From the NCBI GenBank assembly GCA_030549775.1, contig CM060175.1, positions 79,268,245-79,332,244 on the forward strand: DNA of 64,000 bases, written 5' to 3'. Below the pieces are notes generated by a model. The model saw nothing but the letters and a program-made list of their open reading frames with translations. It had not been told where the DNA came from and did not search any database. The DNA is from Tamarix chinensis. Taxonomy: Eukaryota > Streptophyta > Magnoliopsida > Caryophyllales > Tamaricaceae. Of the stretch, positions 23,779 through 36,989 are shown piece by piece. The position numbers and the translations under genes are program-made. Position 1 is the first letter of the stretch. Every line of letters starts with the position of its first letter.

Positions 23779-24550
23779 TAACACCCCCAAACTACTCCTT
23801 AGATAGGATATGTCTCACACCACTAACTATATGAGAGAAACTCATGTAGCTAGTTGATGCGGAAACATCCTCACTACCTTGATTACTTATCATCCTAAAT
23901 TTGAAGGACTTAAATCCGTTCTAATTTGAGAAGAATTATCATAACATATGGAGCACCACCCAACCATGTGCATTGAGCCATGCAAGCCATGCATGTATAA
24001 CCAGCCACACCCCTATTGTATCTTCCTCTTATGAACGACCAAAACCGCTTCTTTTTGGGCATGTCCTGTAGCCTTGAAGCCACACTAATGATAAGGATAG
24101 GCAACCACCTCAATCACCAACAACTATTGCACAATATAGCCACTAGAGGTCACATTGGCTAGCAACATAAGAGATGAAAAAAATAAGGGAAGGTTGGTGG
24201 ATAGAAGTCTTGAATTGGATTGGGATTTAAAACAACAAAACATGCTAATTCCCTTGATTTTGTTACTCTTGTTAGCCTTTAGTGTAAGCTATGTATTCAT
24301 AGACTTACTTTTTGTAATGTAAATGATGTATTAGCTAGGATTAGAACCTGATTGCTTACACTCCACCAACAAATTAGAGGCATGCCTAGGAGAGAAGATA
24401 CACACGACAATGAGTAGGTAGGAAGCATGGTTGCATTTTTTTGGACCGGTTAGAATTAAACTAAATTAGTTAGTTGTTATATAATTATCTAGTTTAAATT
24501 CTAACTAATTTTCTAACTTTTAGTTAGAGTCTAGTTGAGTTGTAACTATA
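23779..24550. other. Possible truncated LTR end plus LTR promoter-proximal DNA
   Basis: Opens with TGTAACACCCCCAAAC, which looks like the 3' end of a giant-family LTR read on the minus strand, but no partner end with a matching GCAAG duplication was found. The last part, ending GTTGTAACTATA, joins logically to CTATATAAGTGTG at 41892, so the sequence on either side of the nested block was once a continuous TATA-box region. Confidence 0.4.
24546..24550. repeat. Left target-site duplication (CTATA) of the inverted LTR pair
   Basis: CTATA just before the TGTAATACCC start; the identical 5-mer follows the ATTACA end at 41892-41896. Confidence 0.7.
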
Positions 24551-25108
24551 TGTAATACCCAAAATTTCATCTAATCTTAATCTCGAGTAATTAATATCTT
24601 TACATAATTCTAATATCAAAAAAATTATATTTTTACCGTACTCTAATTTCTTAATTCTAAATCTAATCCAATCCTAATTTTTATTTCGTGTCATTAATAT
24701 TTTTTAACCAAACAAAACCTCAAATAATAGACAATTAATTATATCCTAATTCTCTAATCTAATTTTTTAAACTTAATTCTAATCTTAATCTTAAACTTAT
24801 TTTCTTTTCTTCCTTTTTCCTTTTTCTCCTTCTCCTTTTCTTTTCTGTTTTCTTTTCTCCTTCTTAGTTTCTTTTTCTTCTTCTTCCTTCTTTTCCTTCA
24901 TGATTCTTTCTTCCTGACCAAATCCCTTTTTCCAAGCTTTCACTCACTAAACCTACATATCCTACATTCATCATCACCACCATCAACTTCGATATCTCAA
25001 GGGACGTGTTTGTCAAATGTTTTTACCAAAACCTTGTCTTGATCGTGCTCAGCCATGTGTGGTCCTTCCTTTGTTTTTTCTCTATCATTGCTCACCATGC
25101 ATAAAAAT

Positions 25109-25140
25109 GTGTGTGTGTGTGTGTCTATATATATATATAA
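25109..25140. repeat. GT then TA microsatellite
   Basis: A run of GT dinucleotides followed by CTATATATATATATA inside the family-C arm. Confidence 0.9.
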
Positions 25141-26699
25141 CTCCAAAGTTCTTCCTTATTTAATGCCTAACTAACTCCCTCACTCCCTCCATTTTTTTCG
25201 AGCATCCCAACCTAACCACCTTCCCTTCCCCTCCTCCCTTTCATGCTATGTTCGTTATTGTTAACCACCATCAGCACCACTTGCCACCACCAACCACCAA
25301 ACACCACCGTTTCTCTAGAAAACCAACCACCACTACCACCCCATCATTCTCCCTCATCATCCCCAACCATTTCCACCCCATGCCATTTCTTTTTTCCTTT
25401 CCCCATCATGCACTATTTATTTTTGTTGAGGCGTACGATCTTGCACCCTTGCATGCTCCAATTGTACCCCTCTCACATGACCTATACACTATTTTGCACA
25501 CGTCATATGTGCACCTTTCTTCATTTCCGTGTGATTCGCGCACAAATATACACATCCTACAAACCCTACCCATGTACATGATGCATGCTACACATGTACC
25601 CCTTCGATGTTTCCTTGGCCCAACCGTGATCCTCTCCTAGCCCACTCCATGCTCGACTCTAGCACAACTCTAGCACCATCTTAGCACTACCATCCACTTC
25701 ACCATAGTCCCACACAACCCAAGATTCTCCATTTATTTTGGTTATCCCCATTTCCACCCTCCTTTACCTTAAATTTTCCTCGGTTGTATTCTTAAGCTCT
25801 AATTGTATTTTATTCTCATTTCTATAGGTGATTTTTTGGTGATCTTGGAGGATACAGTTTAGGCTTACATGATTAGAGATCGTGTGTCCTTTTTTGGTAA
25901 GGATACACATTGTAGTTAGGGATTTATTTGCAACATGTATTTCTTATATGTAATACTATTTCGGTAATGTTATATAGACGACGCTTTTATGAAAATGTTG
26001 TTATATGATATCTTGGAAGTGAGAAAAATATGAAAGTACCATGTGTGTATTTATTTGGTTGGCAGGAATCTAGATAGGTGATATGTATACATATATTTGG
26101 GGTTTTGGTATTTCATATAAATATTGGAGGTTGAAATTCGCTAATATTGGGACTTGTAAGTTTTTTTTGTTGTTGTTGTAAAAATAGGGGTATTTTGGCT
26201 ATTATAAGGAAATTAAGGTTATTTGATGATAACATAGGAAATAATCATGGTATAATAAGATTTTGAGGGTGTAATCAATTATTTCCTGAGTAATGTGATT
26301 AAATAATGTTGAGTAAGACACAAGTTATCTAATATTAGATTTTGAGGTTTTCGATAAAAGAAAGGTGTTTTGATAATAAGGGTTAAAAATATAATTTTGG
26401 TGATTTAAAAATGAAAACACATTTTAAATAAGCTAAGTATGATATTCAGAATATTTAAGATACCGATGAGTAACATGAGTACAATAAAATGATAAGTTAT
26501 GCTCACCTTATGAACTTTGGGTTTTTAGGGGAATTAGGGAACTTTTTCTTGGGTAATGCCCCAATAACTATGTGATTGTGTTTTACGTGTTTTAATTAAG
26601 TGTTTTGAATATCTACATTTGTCATTCCTACTGATCTTGATATAAGCAACAATAAAGAAGACATTAATCACTTAAAGTGAAAGATTACGTGAGTCAATC

Positions 26700-27120
26700 T
26701 AAGGTGCATTGTGGATTCGATCCACCGGATGATAATAGCAGGTCAAGAATATTATGGTTTAAGGGATACTTCAATCCGTTTCGCTGGGTTAAGAATAGTG
26801 GGGGGGGGGGGCTAAACTCAATGTGAATGAGAATATGATTTGAAGATAAGTATTAATGGATAATAAATTACTCACTTAACACAAAAGATTACGTGAGTCA
26901 AAACCAAGATGTTGTGTCCGTTCCACTAGATGATAATAGTAGCTCAAGTGTGTTTTTCATTAAGAAGTGCTTCAAATTATTCTACCGGTTTAAAAATAGT
27001 GGCCACGATTGTATTGTGCTAGAATATGTTGGGTCCATTCTATCAGGCAATAATAGTGACTTAGGCGTGTTCTGCCTAAGAGATGCTTTAATCCATTCCT
27101 TCAGATTAAGAATAATGGGG
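26700..27120 (+). repeat. GATCCACCGG-type module array, family C plus arm
   Basis: Diverged copies of the shared module, such as GATCCACCGGATGATAATAG near 26719 and CCACTAGATGATAATAG near 26922, interspersed with TTACGTGAGTCA strings. A homopolymer run of G near 26800 follows one copy. Confidence 0.75.
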
Positions 27121-28209
27121 TCTCTGAACTCTATGTAAATAAAAAAAATGGATTTTATATTTAATAATGAGTTATGAAATCGGTGTTTATGTTGCCATGC
27201 TTATTGTTAACTCGCATGTATGCTTTATCTCTTTTGTATCCTTAATTTGATTGTATGGTTACTTTATTGAATACATAGCACAACGATCATCCTTATGGGT
27301 AGAAGAGTGATTCCTATGTATCAAGGTTGGCATAGAGTCATGTTATCACATGGTTAAGTTTTACTCATCTACCTATTTGGACTGTTAGTTCCATGAGATC
27401 CCTTTTGTTATATTTTGATATTGTACTTGGAGTTAATATCCAAAATTTTTTATGCTTATAAAAGTTATCTTATTCTCTGTTTATAGTATTTTAAGTCTTA
27501 ACTATTTTGTATTGTATTCGATGTAATGATGACGTGGTAAAATAGACTTATGTCAACTACAACGGTAACACCTGTCTCATTTGATATTATTCTTCTGCTA
27601 AAAATAAATTTGTTAGTAGTAAAATTTGGAGTATTACTACAACGTCCCAAATTTCAGGACTAAAAACTTTTGTTTAAAAGAGTTAATCGTGGAGTCCAAA
27701 ACATAAAACGTAGGGGGTGTCACACTGCATTCAACATAGAAAAAACACTCTCTATGTCTAGTATATGTTAGGTGCAAAGTGAAAGTAACCTTTGTAGATA
27801 GGAATAAGGTGTGGAAAACTCTTGATTCCACCATGATACAGGGTATGAAATTGAGAGAAGGAAAATTTGTAATGAAATTAGAGGATTAAGAGTCCATAAG
27901 GAGATAGAAATATCTTAATAACCTTACCCTATACCAATTCGATTATCTCTCACCAAAGGCGAGCACATTAAATCAATGATCAATAATCACATGCAAAACA
28001 AGGATGATATGATCATGGGAATCAACAACACCTATGAAAAAGATAATTGGTACACTACATAATGAGTAAGGTAGATCAAAGAGAGGTCACATAAGGTCAT
28101 AAGATGACACAAGAGATGCTCATGCATATAGAACAACGTACATGTACCAAATCATTTGATTGATTTTCTAGCCTTACAATAATAATGGTATGATTAATAT
28201 CTATAAATA

Positions 28210-28660
28210 TACAATCTCAAAGCATAAACCTCTTTACCACTATTTTCAACTGGTGAATTAGTATCATAAATATAAAACCCTAGGACAAAATGTTTTTGGC
28301 CACTATTCTCAAATGGTGGAACAATATCATAATATACAATCCCCTAGCATAAAGCTACTAGCCACTATTCTTGTCCGATGGAACAGACAGGTATAAGTGG
28401 TCCGGACTTACATGGTATTTCACTTTAAGTAATTAATATCTTATCAATGATTATGATCATTCAAATGATTTATTTAATTTGAGTTCAAGGGCTCCGCTAT
28501 TCTCAATTGGTAGAATGGTATCATAAATGTACAACCCTAGGGTATAAAAATCCTAACTACTATTCTCAATTGGTGGAACGATATAATAATTACAACCTTA
28601 GGGCATAAAGTTCCTAACCGGTATTCTTGTATGGTGGAACGAATAGGAACAACCAGTCCT
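28210..28660 (-). repeat. Module array, family C minus arm
   Basis: On the plus strand, CCACTATTCTCAATTGGTGG-like strings recur near 28240, 28305, 28360, 28495, 28560 and 28620. These are the diverged reverse complement of the shared GATCCACCGG...AATAGTGG module. Confidence 0.7.
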
Positions 28661-30305
28661 GACTCATAAGATCTTTCATTATAAATAATCCATATCTTAT
28701 TCATGGTTATTTATTCCAAAGTCATCATATGAACACACACATAACCATGCAAGACACATGCCCCAATATATCCTCCAAGGCCATATTCCCCTAAGAAACC
28801 CTAATTTCACAAATATAGCATAGCCAAATTCCATATCCATCCTTAAAATAATATTATTGATAGAATACTCAAAAATCAAGGTCCAACTCCAACATCTTCT
28901 ACATGTGATAATAGTCTACATTTAGGGTTACTATTTATATTTCTTATAAAAATTTAATTTCACAATTTAATCATATCCCATAAAATCCATATTACCAACA
29001 ATTTTAATATACATTTCAAAAATATTATTATTGACATCGTGTAAAAAAATTGAGGTCCAAATCCCACATCTTTCATATGCCATAATAGCCTAACCTTAAG
29101 GTTTTTATTTACATTTCCTATACAATCTTAATTTTATAAATTAACCATAATTTTTTCCATGAGATTCATATAACCAAAAAATTAATATGAAAACAAAAAA
29201 CATTAATATCAACAACATACCCATAATTTAAGGTCAAGTTTCAACACTTCACATATATGATAATGATTTAGCCCCTAGGGTTATTATTCTCACTTAAAAC
29301 AACTTTTCTCATTTATTGGACTTTAAACCATTCATATTCCACGCCAAACATTCCATATAATACAATTAGACTATTTGAACCAATTATTTCATTAAAACAC
29401 CCAATATTCTATTTTTAACCCTTAATGACCAAAATGCCCCTAAGATAACTAAATTAACCATTTTTTCACAAAATTCTCACGAGTCCTAATATGAATGGTT
29501 TTTCAACCTCTAATACCTTATATAATCATAAAAATTCATATCCACAATTATACATAGACATTACTATTCCGATTCATCTCATCCAACAACATACAGAAAC
29601 TCAAGCTTTCTCATCTCCCTTACTTTTTCAACACACAACACCACATATCCTATAACATCATTATCATAACAATATTTTCCATGTAACAAATTTCAAGCAT
29701 GGTACAAAAACAAATATAAAAATTTCACACATAAAAGCCTCAACTATGATATGTATCCTTAACAAAGTGGCTCTAGTCTCTAAGCACTTAAGACCTATGA
29801 GTCCTTCTCCAAAACCATTAGAATATCACCTAGAAGTCAAAATACACAAAATTAAACTGAGGAAAAAAATAATCTAGGGGAAACTAAATCAAGGGAGAGG
29901 AAGGAAAAAATAGAGGTAATCGAAAGGTAGAAGATTTGGGTAGGGTGGTGTATGGTAGCAGTGTGGTAGTGGATATAGTGGTACTAATTTTTGGTAGCAA
30001 GGGTTGTGGTGATGTTGGTGCTGGGACTGGTGGAGGTTGGTAGGAAGGAGTGTGGTTGGGGGTGATGGTGGCTGGCGGTAGAGGGTAGTGTGGCCTATGA
30101 TTAGCAGTTAAGGGTGGTTGGTAGTAGCAAAGTAGAATGGAGCTAGTGGTCGATGATAGGGCAATGGTGGTGGACTGAAATTGGTAGCTAAGGTTGGGGT
30201 GGATGGTGTGGTTGATGAGTGGTTAGGGAGAGAAAAGGAAGGTAGATAAAGGTGGGGATTTGGGGCCGTGATCGATGACATGGTAAGGGAAGAAGGAGAG
30301 GAAGG

Positions 30306-30310
30306 GAAAG
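30306..30310. repeat. Left target-site duplication (GAAAG) of LTR A2
   Basis: GAAAG before TGTAACCCCCC; the right counterpart at 40403-40407 reads GAAAA, a 4 of 5 match consistent with one later mutation. Confidence 0.55.
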
Positions 30311-30626
30311 TGTAACCCCCCAAAATTTACTACTGAAAATTTTTATTTTATTTAAAAATTAGCGGAAGCAAAAACCGTAAATTTTGGGGATGTTACCACC
30401 ATACTTAGTACTAGACTAGTTTCCTCCTACCACTCCAGTACCAAGTGCTAAGGCTAAAAGGAAAACAACACGATTACACAAATTTAGACTTTTATTTAAA
30501 CTAAAGTAGAGCATTAATTTCGTTACAAAAATAAAACCCGCTATTGGTTGTTACAAGAATAAAATTCATTTTAAACAAGGAAATAAAAGGTTAAAAGAGA
30601 AACCTTGAAATCATTCCCGAACAATC

Positions 30627-30631
30627 CTTAC
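30627..30631. repeat. Left target-site duplication (CTTAC) of LTR B2
   Basis: CTTAC precedes TGTAACACCCCC; the same 5-mer follows the LTR end at 35509-35513. Confidence 0.9.
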
Positions 30632-31289
30632 TGTAACACCCCCAAATTTACTACTAAAAAATTTCGTTTAAATCCAAAGGTTTAGCGGAAGCGAAAGAAT
30701 TAAAACCGTAAACTTGGGGGTATTACCGCCACACTTAGTACCAGACCGGTTCACTCCTACCGTTCCGATACTAAGTGCTAAGGCTAAACTAAACAATCGT
30801 TAAGTAAGAATCATCAAAACATAGGTTCTTAGTTAACATAGATTATTCACGAAAACACGAGTCAACACCAGTTAGGATATCGTTTAGGAATACAACTTAA
30901 GAGTACGGTTTTGAAACAAGAAGCGTAGTACAAAATATAGCTAGATAAAACAGATCCCAAGGGACCAATATCAGGACCGCCTACTCACTCAAGTCAAGCC
31001 TTCCACCCCAAATTAGTAACCGATCAAACCTGCAAAGGAGGTCTGCTCCCCACCATCGGTGGATCATCACAGGACCCAATCAATCATGGTAGTATCAGTA
31101 CGGGTCCAATACTGAGTAAGGGCGCAGGTGCGCTAAGGCCAACCATACAATCATACCACATAGCATACATAGCACAATCATATAGACAACATGCGATAAC
31201 CCGCAAGATAAGGCCTGAATACTTTTCTGTGACTTATTCTTATTTCTCGTTAATAACACGTTCATTCCACACATTTTCTTTAATAGTCC

Positions 31290-31640
31290 ATGTGAGTGCG
31301 GGAACCCCACTATTATAGCCGGTGGAACGGTCACGAGGGCCATACTCTGCCACTATTATAGCCGGTGGACCGGTCATGAGGGTAACATACCCTGCCACTA
31401 TTATTTGCCGGTGGACCGGTCTGGCCCCGACTCACAAGGTGTTCCACTGTAAATATTTGTATCTTTCCCATGTCTCTTACCATTATTCTGATTAGTTGTT
31501 GAGCACGGAATCCCCCACTATTATAGCCGGTGGAACGGTCATGAGGGCCATGCCCTGCCACTATTATAGCCGGTGGATCGGTCACAAGGGTAACATACCC
31601 TGCCACTATTATTTACCGGTGGACCGGTCTGGGTCCGGCT
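31290..31640 (-). repeat. Module array, LTR B2 (best-preserved copies)
   Basis: Six copies of CCACTATTATAGCCGGTGG or the TTTGCCGG/TTTACCGG variants, each followed by ACCGGTC or a close variant, near 31307, 31352, 31397, 31518, 31558 and 31603. The array itself is duplicated: a three-copy group at 31290-31420 recurs at 31510-31630. Confidence 0.9.
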
Positions 31641-33199
31641 CAACATCTTTCTCTATAAGTTGTTAATGTCTTAACATATCTTATTCAAAAGATCTTCACC
31701 ATTGATATGCATAAATCATTTTCTTTATGCTTTACACATCACAAACAATAAAATTCCACATTCATAACTACACTTTAATCAATAATACGCATGATAACAC
31801 CAAGCAACTCTAAGTAGCCATAACCAACCCTAATTGTCCATACCAAACCGTGGTTAACCACTCTTAACCCTATTTTACCACAACAACCATACTTAGCCAT
31901 TCCAAACCTTAATTATCCTCAACAAATCGCAATTAGCTACTCCAACCCTACTTAATCACAACGACCCAGAGTTAATCACTCCAAAACCCTAATTATGTCT
32001 TCTCCATACCCTTATACTACTCCACGTACTATTCTCCGTCCAAAATAGTTAAACACCCAAATAATGCTTGCATTACCTCCCTTACATCCCAAATCAACCT
32101 TTCATACGTAAATTTTTCTCACACGCAAACGTTACACATCCCATGCAACCTCTTGAACTTTTCACACAAACCCTAAATCCCATACGATCATTAACTCCCA
32201 TGCAAAACCCTAACTCCACCATGCAAACCCTAGTACCACCATACAAACATTAATACCACCACACAAACCACAAAACCACTATGCAAACCCTAATACCACC
32301 ATAAGCCATTAATACCACCATGCAATCATTAATACCACCATACAAACATTAATGCCACCACACAAACCATAACACCACCATGCAAACCCTAATACCACCA
32401 TAAGCCATTAATACCACCATGCAATCATTAATACCACCATACAAACCCTAATACCACCATGTAAACCCTAATATCACCATAAGCCATTAATACCACCATG
32501 CAATCATAAATTAAACTCTCCCGTGCAAAATCATAAAAATCATAAATCAAATTCTCCCATACAAACCCTAGAATTCTCATTTTATTCTTTCACTCATGAT
32601 TCATTAAAATAATTAGATCAACTCACCTCCCTTGGTCAATCTCCTTCCCCATCCTCCTTTCTAATACATCAATTCCCTCACATGTATGTCTTACAGGATC
32701 ACGACACATATCATCACATATACATAATACACATGCCATGTAAACATACCACACATGTTTCATCTCCATGTCATGCACACACAACATAATTGATAATGAT
32801 AAACATAGGGTACATAGCATGCGAAACACATAATACATGTAGACACACAAGAGGCCTTAGTTACGTCCTTACCTAAGGCGACGTCGGGCTTGGAGCACGC
32901 TCCTATAACTCCTTAGGGCTTTGGCCGGGGTTACCTATAAAAGGGGGAGAAGCTAAGTATTAGTTTCCCTTGCAAGTACCATCAACCCTTATTCTAGTTT
33001 AGGATTAGGGTTTTTATTACTAAAAAGGGTATTATACAGAAACTAGGGTTTTTACCTTAGAATTAGTATACTAAATATTAGTAGTTAAAATATATTTATT
33101 TTTTGATACTTATTGTTACACTTATTTTATTAAACCCATTAGTTCTAATCTTGTAGTAATAGGGTTTATGCTAGCTATAGGAAAATAGTGTTAGTATTA

Positions 33200-33593
33200 A
33201 TAAAATAGTGACACTAATGTCTAGTGATAGAAACCCTAGCGTTTTAAGGCCAAGTCTATTAATGGCGTTATATTTGAAATAATAATATTATACGGTCACA
33301 ATATTACAAGTAACTATTCCTAAGGGTGATAATGATAATAGTTGTATAGTCTTGAATAACACAAGGGTTCAAATGTTTTTGGTTACAATAATAAGGTAGT
33401 GATAGTAGTAATAATAGTAATAGCTAATAATAGTGTCCTAGTAATGAGGTTAGGGTTAATGTTAAATGGTATGGTAATCAGGTTCAAGTACTCTTCTTAG
33501 TTAACAACCACATGATATTTACTAGCTTGAGTTAAGTAACATGGGTAAGAGCAAAAGTAGTATTATTATTAACAATAGTGATAATGTGTTAAG

Positions 33594-33624
<31 letters not shown>

Positions 33625-33918
33625 GTAATAATAATAATAATACTAATAATAGTAATGATAATAATAATCATAGTAATAATAATAATAATAATAATAATAC
33701 AACCAAGTAAGGTTAAGCAATAATAATAATAACCATAGTAAGGATAATAGAAATAATAATAATAATAATGTTAATACTAATAATTATAAAAATAAGACCA
33801 AAGTTAAGTATAATACAAGTTAGGGTTTAAAAGGGATGTTAGTATTAGTAAGAAAATAAGAACATTAATGATGGAGACAATAATAATGATAATAATAATA
33901 ATAGTAATAATAATGAAA

Positions 33919-33960
<42 letters not shown>

Positions 33961-33965
33961 GTATT
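33200..33965 (-). repeat. AAT/TAG microsatellite zone, LTR B2
   Basis: Long runs of AAT units at 33596-33700 and 33885-33962 with shorter runs between. Poly-Ile frames here are artefacts. Positionally equivalent to 19640-20545 in copy B1. Confidence 0.9.
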
Positions 33966-34019
33966 AATATTGGTAGAAAATAGTAGTAGTTATATAAAAG
34001 GGGTATTAGGGTTGGATGA

Positions 34020-35180
34020 GTGGAGAACCACCTAGGGTCGGTGATGGTCCGGCGGCAGCGCGTGGCGGCGACGGCGGCGGCGGTGGAGGTGGAGAAGAGA
34101 GGAAAAGATGGAGGTGGTGGTTAGATGGGAGGGGAAAATGAGGAGTTTGAGGTGGGGAAAGAAACAATAGGTGAAGGGGAGTGGAGTGAGGGTGGTGGCG
34201 TGGCAAGGGGTGGCGGCGCGCGGTGGTTGGCGCGGCGGCCGAGGGTGGTGGAGAGAGGTGGAAGATGAGGGAGGAAGGAGGAGAGGGAGGCAGGGGGAGT
34301 TGAAGGCAGGGGAAGGTAGAGGAAGCTTCCCTGGGTGTTTTGGAGGGTGGAGGAGGTGCTGGTGGCGGCTGGGTTGGCGGTGGAATGCGGCACAAGGGCG
34401 GCGAAGGCTGGGGTGGTGGTTTTCGGGATAGGAACTTTGCACGGCTAGGGCGGCATGTGCAGGGCAAGGCGAAGGGTGGCGGTGGCTTGGTTTTGTCAAG
34501 GGAGTTGCAGGGGTGATAACTGTGGGCAGAGGTGGCGGCGGCGGTCTCCGGTGACGGCGGAAAGCCCGTCTTTTTGAGGCAACGGAGAGGCAAGGTTTCG
34601 GGGCAAAAATCGAAAAGGGAGCTGATCGGGGCTGCCAATGGGGGTATTTATAGGCAATTGGAAGGGGAAAACGACAAGGGGAGAAGGAGACATGCGGGGA
34701 GGTTGTGCAGGTGGCTGGCCGGTGGCAGGCGATGCAGGTCCTGCCATGGTAGGTTGGGTCGGGAAAGGGGAGAGGAAAAAGGGAAAGAGATGACACGTGG
34801 GAAAGGGAGAGAGGGACTTGGTCGGGATTGAAAAGAGAAAGAAAACGATAGGGAGAGGGGCAGGTGAGGACGGTCGGTCGTTGGCTGGTGGCTGCCGGCG
34901 GAATCGAGGCTGCAAGTCGACGTTGCAGGTCGGGCTGGGAAGAAGAACACAGGCAGGGTGGACCGGTCGGTCCAGGGGAAGGAAGGAAAAGAAAAAAAGA
35001 GGGTGGTTCGGCCGGCTGGGGGCAACAGGCGACGAAGGAGCCTGAGCGGGCCTGGTCGCGCGAGACGGGGGGAGGAAGGGATCTAGGCCGGTGGGCTGGC
35101 CCAGTCGGGGGAGAAAAATGGGGAAAAAGAAAATGAGTAAAGGAGGAAGAAAGAAGAAAAGAAAAAGAAAAGAGAAAAAT
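34020..35180 (-). repeat. Pyrimidine-rich block of LTR B2 (purine-rich on plus strand)
   Basis: GC-rich and strongly G/A-biased on the plus strand, so C/T-biased in the LTR's own orientation, as in every other copy. Overlapping frames of up to 254 codons exist in several phases on both strands, as expected of low-complexity DNA lacking A/T-rich stops. Confidence 0.8.
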
Positions 35181-35939
35181 GGAAAAATGATAAAATGGTT
35201 GGGTTGGGGTATTTGTCTTTATTTATTTATATATTTATTTTAGATATTTAATTTTAATAATAATTATTTTAAGTATAATAATTAAATTCATTTTTAAATT
35301 AATTAGACTATTTTGGGTAAATTGTCCTTAACTCCCATTTTAATTAGTAAAATGTCCAACATTTTCTAAATAACTTATTTATTATTTTCTCCTTATTTTC
35401 CTCAATTATTTTCCTCTTTATTTAATAAGGTAATTTATTTTCTTATTTTTTTTCTAATAAATAATTATTTTGCTATAATTTCTAAATTAGGATTTTTGGG
35501 GTATTACACTTACGCACTTACCCGATATTAGCTTGAATAGCACCTGCAGCAATCTTACAAGAGACAATGTCCATTGAATAGGCAGGGGCTCAAAAATGGA
35601 ACCCTTTAGTACTGTGGTACTGAATAACCCTTTATACCAAACTAAAAGATAGGGCCCGTATGAAACATATAATACATAACAAGGTAACCATGTTAACATA
35701 CGCGAGCACAGAGATAACCATAAGCAACTCAAAAGCTAAAACATAGTTCAACACCTCATACAATAAGAAATGCATAGTATAAGGGCTATTCACTTAGCAA
35801 TGCCATCACATACCAGGAGAGAGACAGATACCAAGGCTAAACTTATATTATAACAATAGATCATGAGGCTGAAAGTAACTCTTTTGGTCTTAAGCCATAA
35901 AATAAATATCATTCAAGATCATCTCTTGAATTATATCCG

Positions 35940-36110
35940 TGTAAGTGTGGGAACCCCACTATTATAGCCAGTAATCGGAATATACATCAGGTGAGAGTGC
36001 ACATGGCCTCTATTATTCACCGGTGGATCTGTCTCCAGGGCAGAAGGCTCCTGACCACTATTATCGTCGGTGTATTGGTCTGGCCCTGACTCACATGATC
36101 TTTCACTTTA
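35940..36110 (-). repeat. Module array, LTR A2
   Basis: CCACTATTATAGCCAGTAATC near 35956, TATTATTCACCGGTGGATC near 36014 and CCACTATTATCGTCGGTG near 36055: the same module as at 8680-9080 in copy A1. Confidence 0.8.
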
Positions 36111-36989
36111 TATGATTAGTGCCTTTCCAATTAATTAACACAATAGGTCCATTTATTTAACTCAAGGAGGAGATCAAGAACCTAGAGACACCAAGGTACA
36201 CCGGTCATACCTGTGCGTACAAGCAGCACAATATCCTTCAACCATCAACCCAGGGACGCAAAGGTAGCTTGGTCGCACTGGTGCACGAGGACACACAATA
36301 CCCTACCGATAAGGATACCTAATCAATAAGTATACATACCCCCTAACTAGGTTTGTAGAGCTGGATAGAGTAAGATGTTGGGCCTAACGGGGGTACTAAG
36401 GCACACCAACAAATACCAAAATAATCGTGGGCTAAACCACGCCTTTAGGGTAGCGACCCCTAAAGAGCCACCACTCATAATCTTAAGGTCTTCAACTTTA
36501 TTTATTAGTATCTTAATTAAGGTGACCATGAGAAACACAACAACCACATACTAAAACCCTTCCATTTGTTTCTATTATCATTAAGTAATCCTTTTTCATA
36601 TGGTTATCCATGTTAACTTAAATAAACAACTAAGGTCATCCTTATATCATCCATTTCCATTTTAGAATTCGTTTTCATTTATTCACATGTCATAAGGGGT
36701 TATTATATCATAATCATAATATGATCTCAGGGTTTGGTAGTCTACATCGAAGGATCATGGAACACTTAACCCTAACATGTCCTTCTATCACATCTAACAC
36801 ACATTACCATGCATAGTTAATGATTAAGGCACCTCTTTCATGAACATGAGATAAACACCATATCACACCCTTAATTGTTCATTCTTCCCTACATTATGCC
36901 ATGTTCTTATGATACTTACTGATTTATCGAATACCCTTATCTTATTATTTAATATTACTTATGTCTTATTATGGAGACTTATTTAATCC

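Larger units (their letters stand above)
24551..27637 (+). mobile_element. Giant LTR, family C, plus-oriented arm (about 3.1 kb)
   Basis: Begins TGTAATACCCAAAATTTCAT. It has an AT-rich start, a pyrimidine block (about 24790-25260), a GT/TA microsatellite (25109-25140), GATCCACCGG-type modules (about 26715-27120), and ends AAAATTTGGAGTATTAC near 27637. The right side has no independent target duplication. Instead it abuts, tail to tail, a related LTR in the opposite orientation, and the CTATA duplication brackets the pair. No coding content supported; the His/Pro-rich frame at 25248-25640 lies in the pyrimidine-rich zone. Confidence 0.7.
30632..35508 (-). mobile_element. Giant solo LTR, family B copy 2 (4877 bp), nested in A2
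   Basis: Minus-oriented; plus-strand ends are TGTAACACCCCCAAATTTAC and TTTTTGGGGTATTACA, with a perfect CTTAC duplication. It contains the module array (31290-31640), a repeat zone (32205-32510), the leader/splice-donor string (32868-32925), AAT microsatellites (33596-33700, 33885-33962) and a G/A-rich block on the plus strand (34020-35180). Long open frames in that block (34006-34638, 34032-34796 minus) are Pro/Ser/His low complexity. It is the youngest layer of this nest. Confidence 0.88.

Noticed and set aside
23779..24550. An additional complete giant LTR starting at 23779
   Set aside because: Start-like TGTAACACCCCC is present, but no matching far end with a GCAAG duplication was found; candidates at about 42416 and 42433 lack an LTR-like terminus.
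26790..26815. Poly-G run as a G-quadruplex element
   Set aside because: A single homopolymer run of about ten G inside a diverged module; no second G tract nearby.
34006..34796. Long minus-strand ORFs (210 and 254 codons) in LTR B2
   Set aside because: Same compositional cause; several frames on both strands are open at once and the peptides are low complexity.
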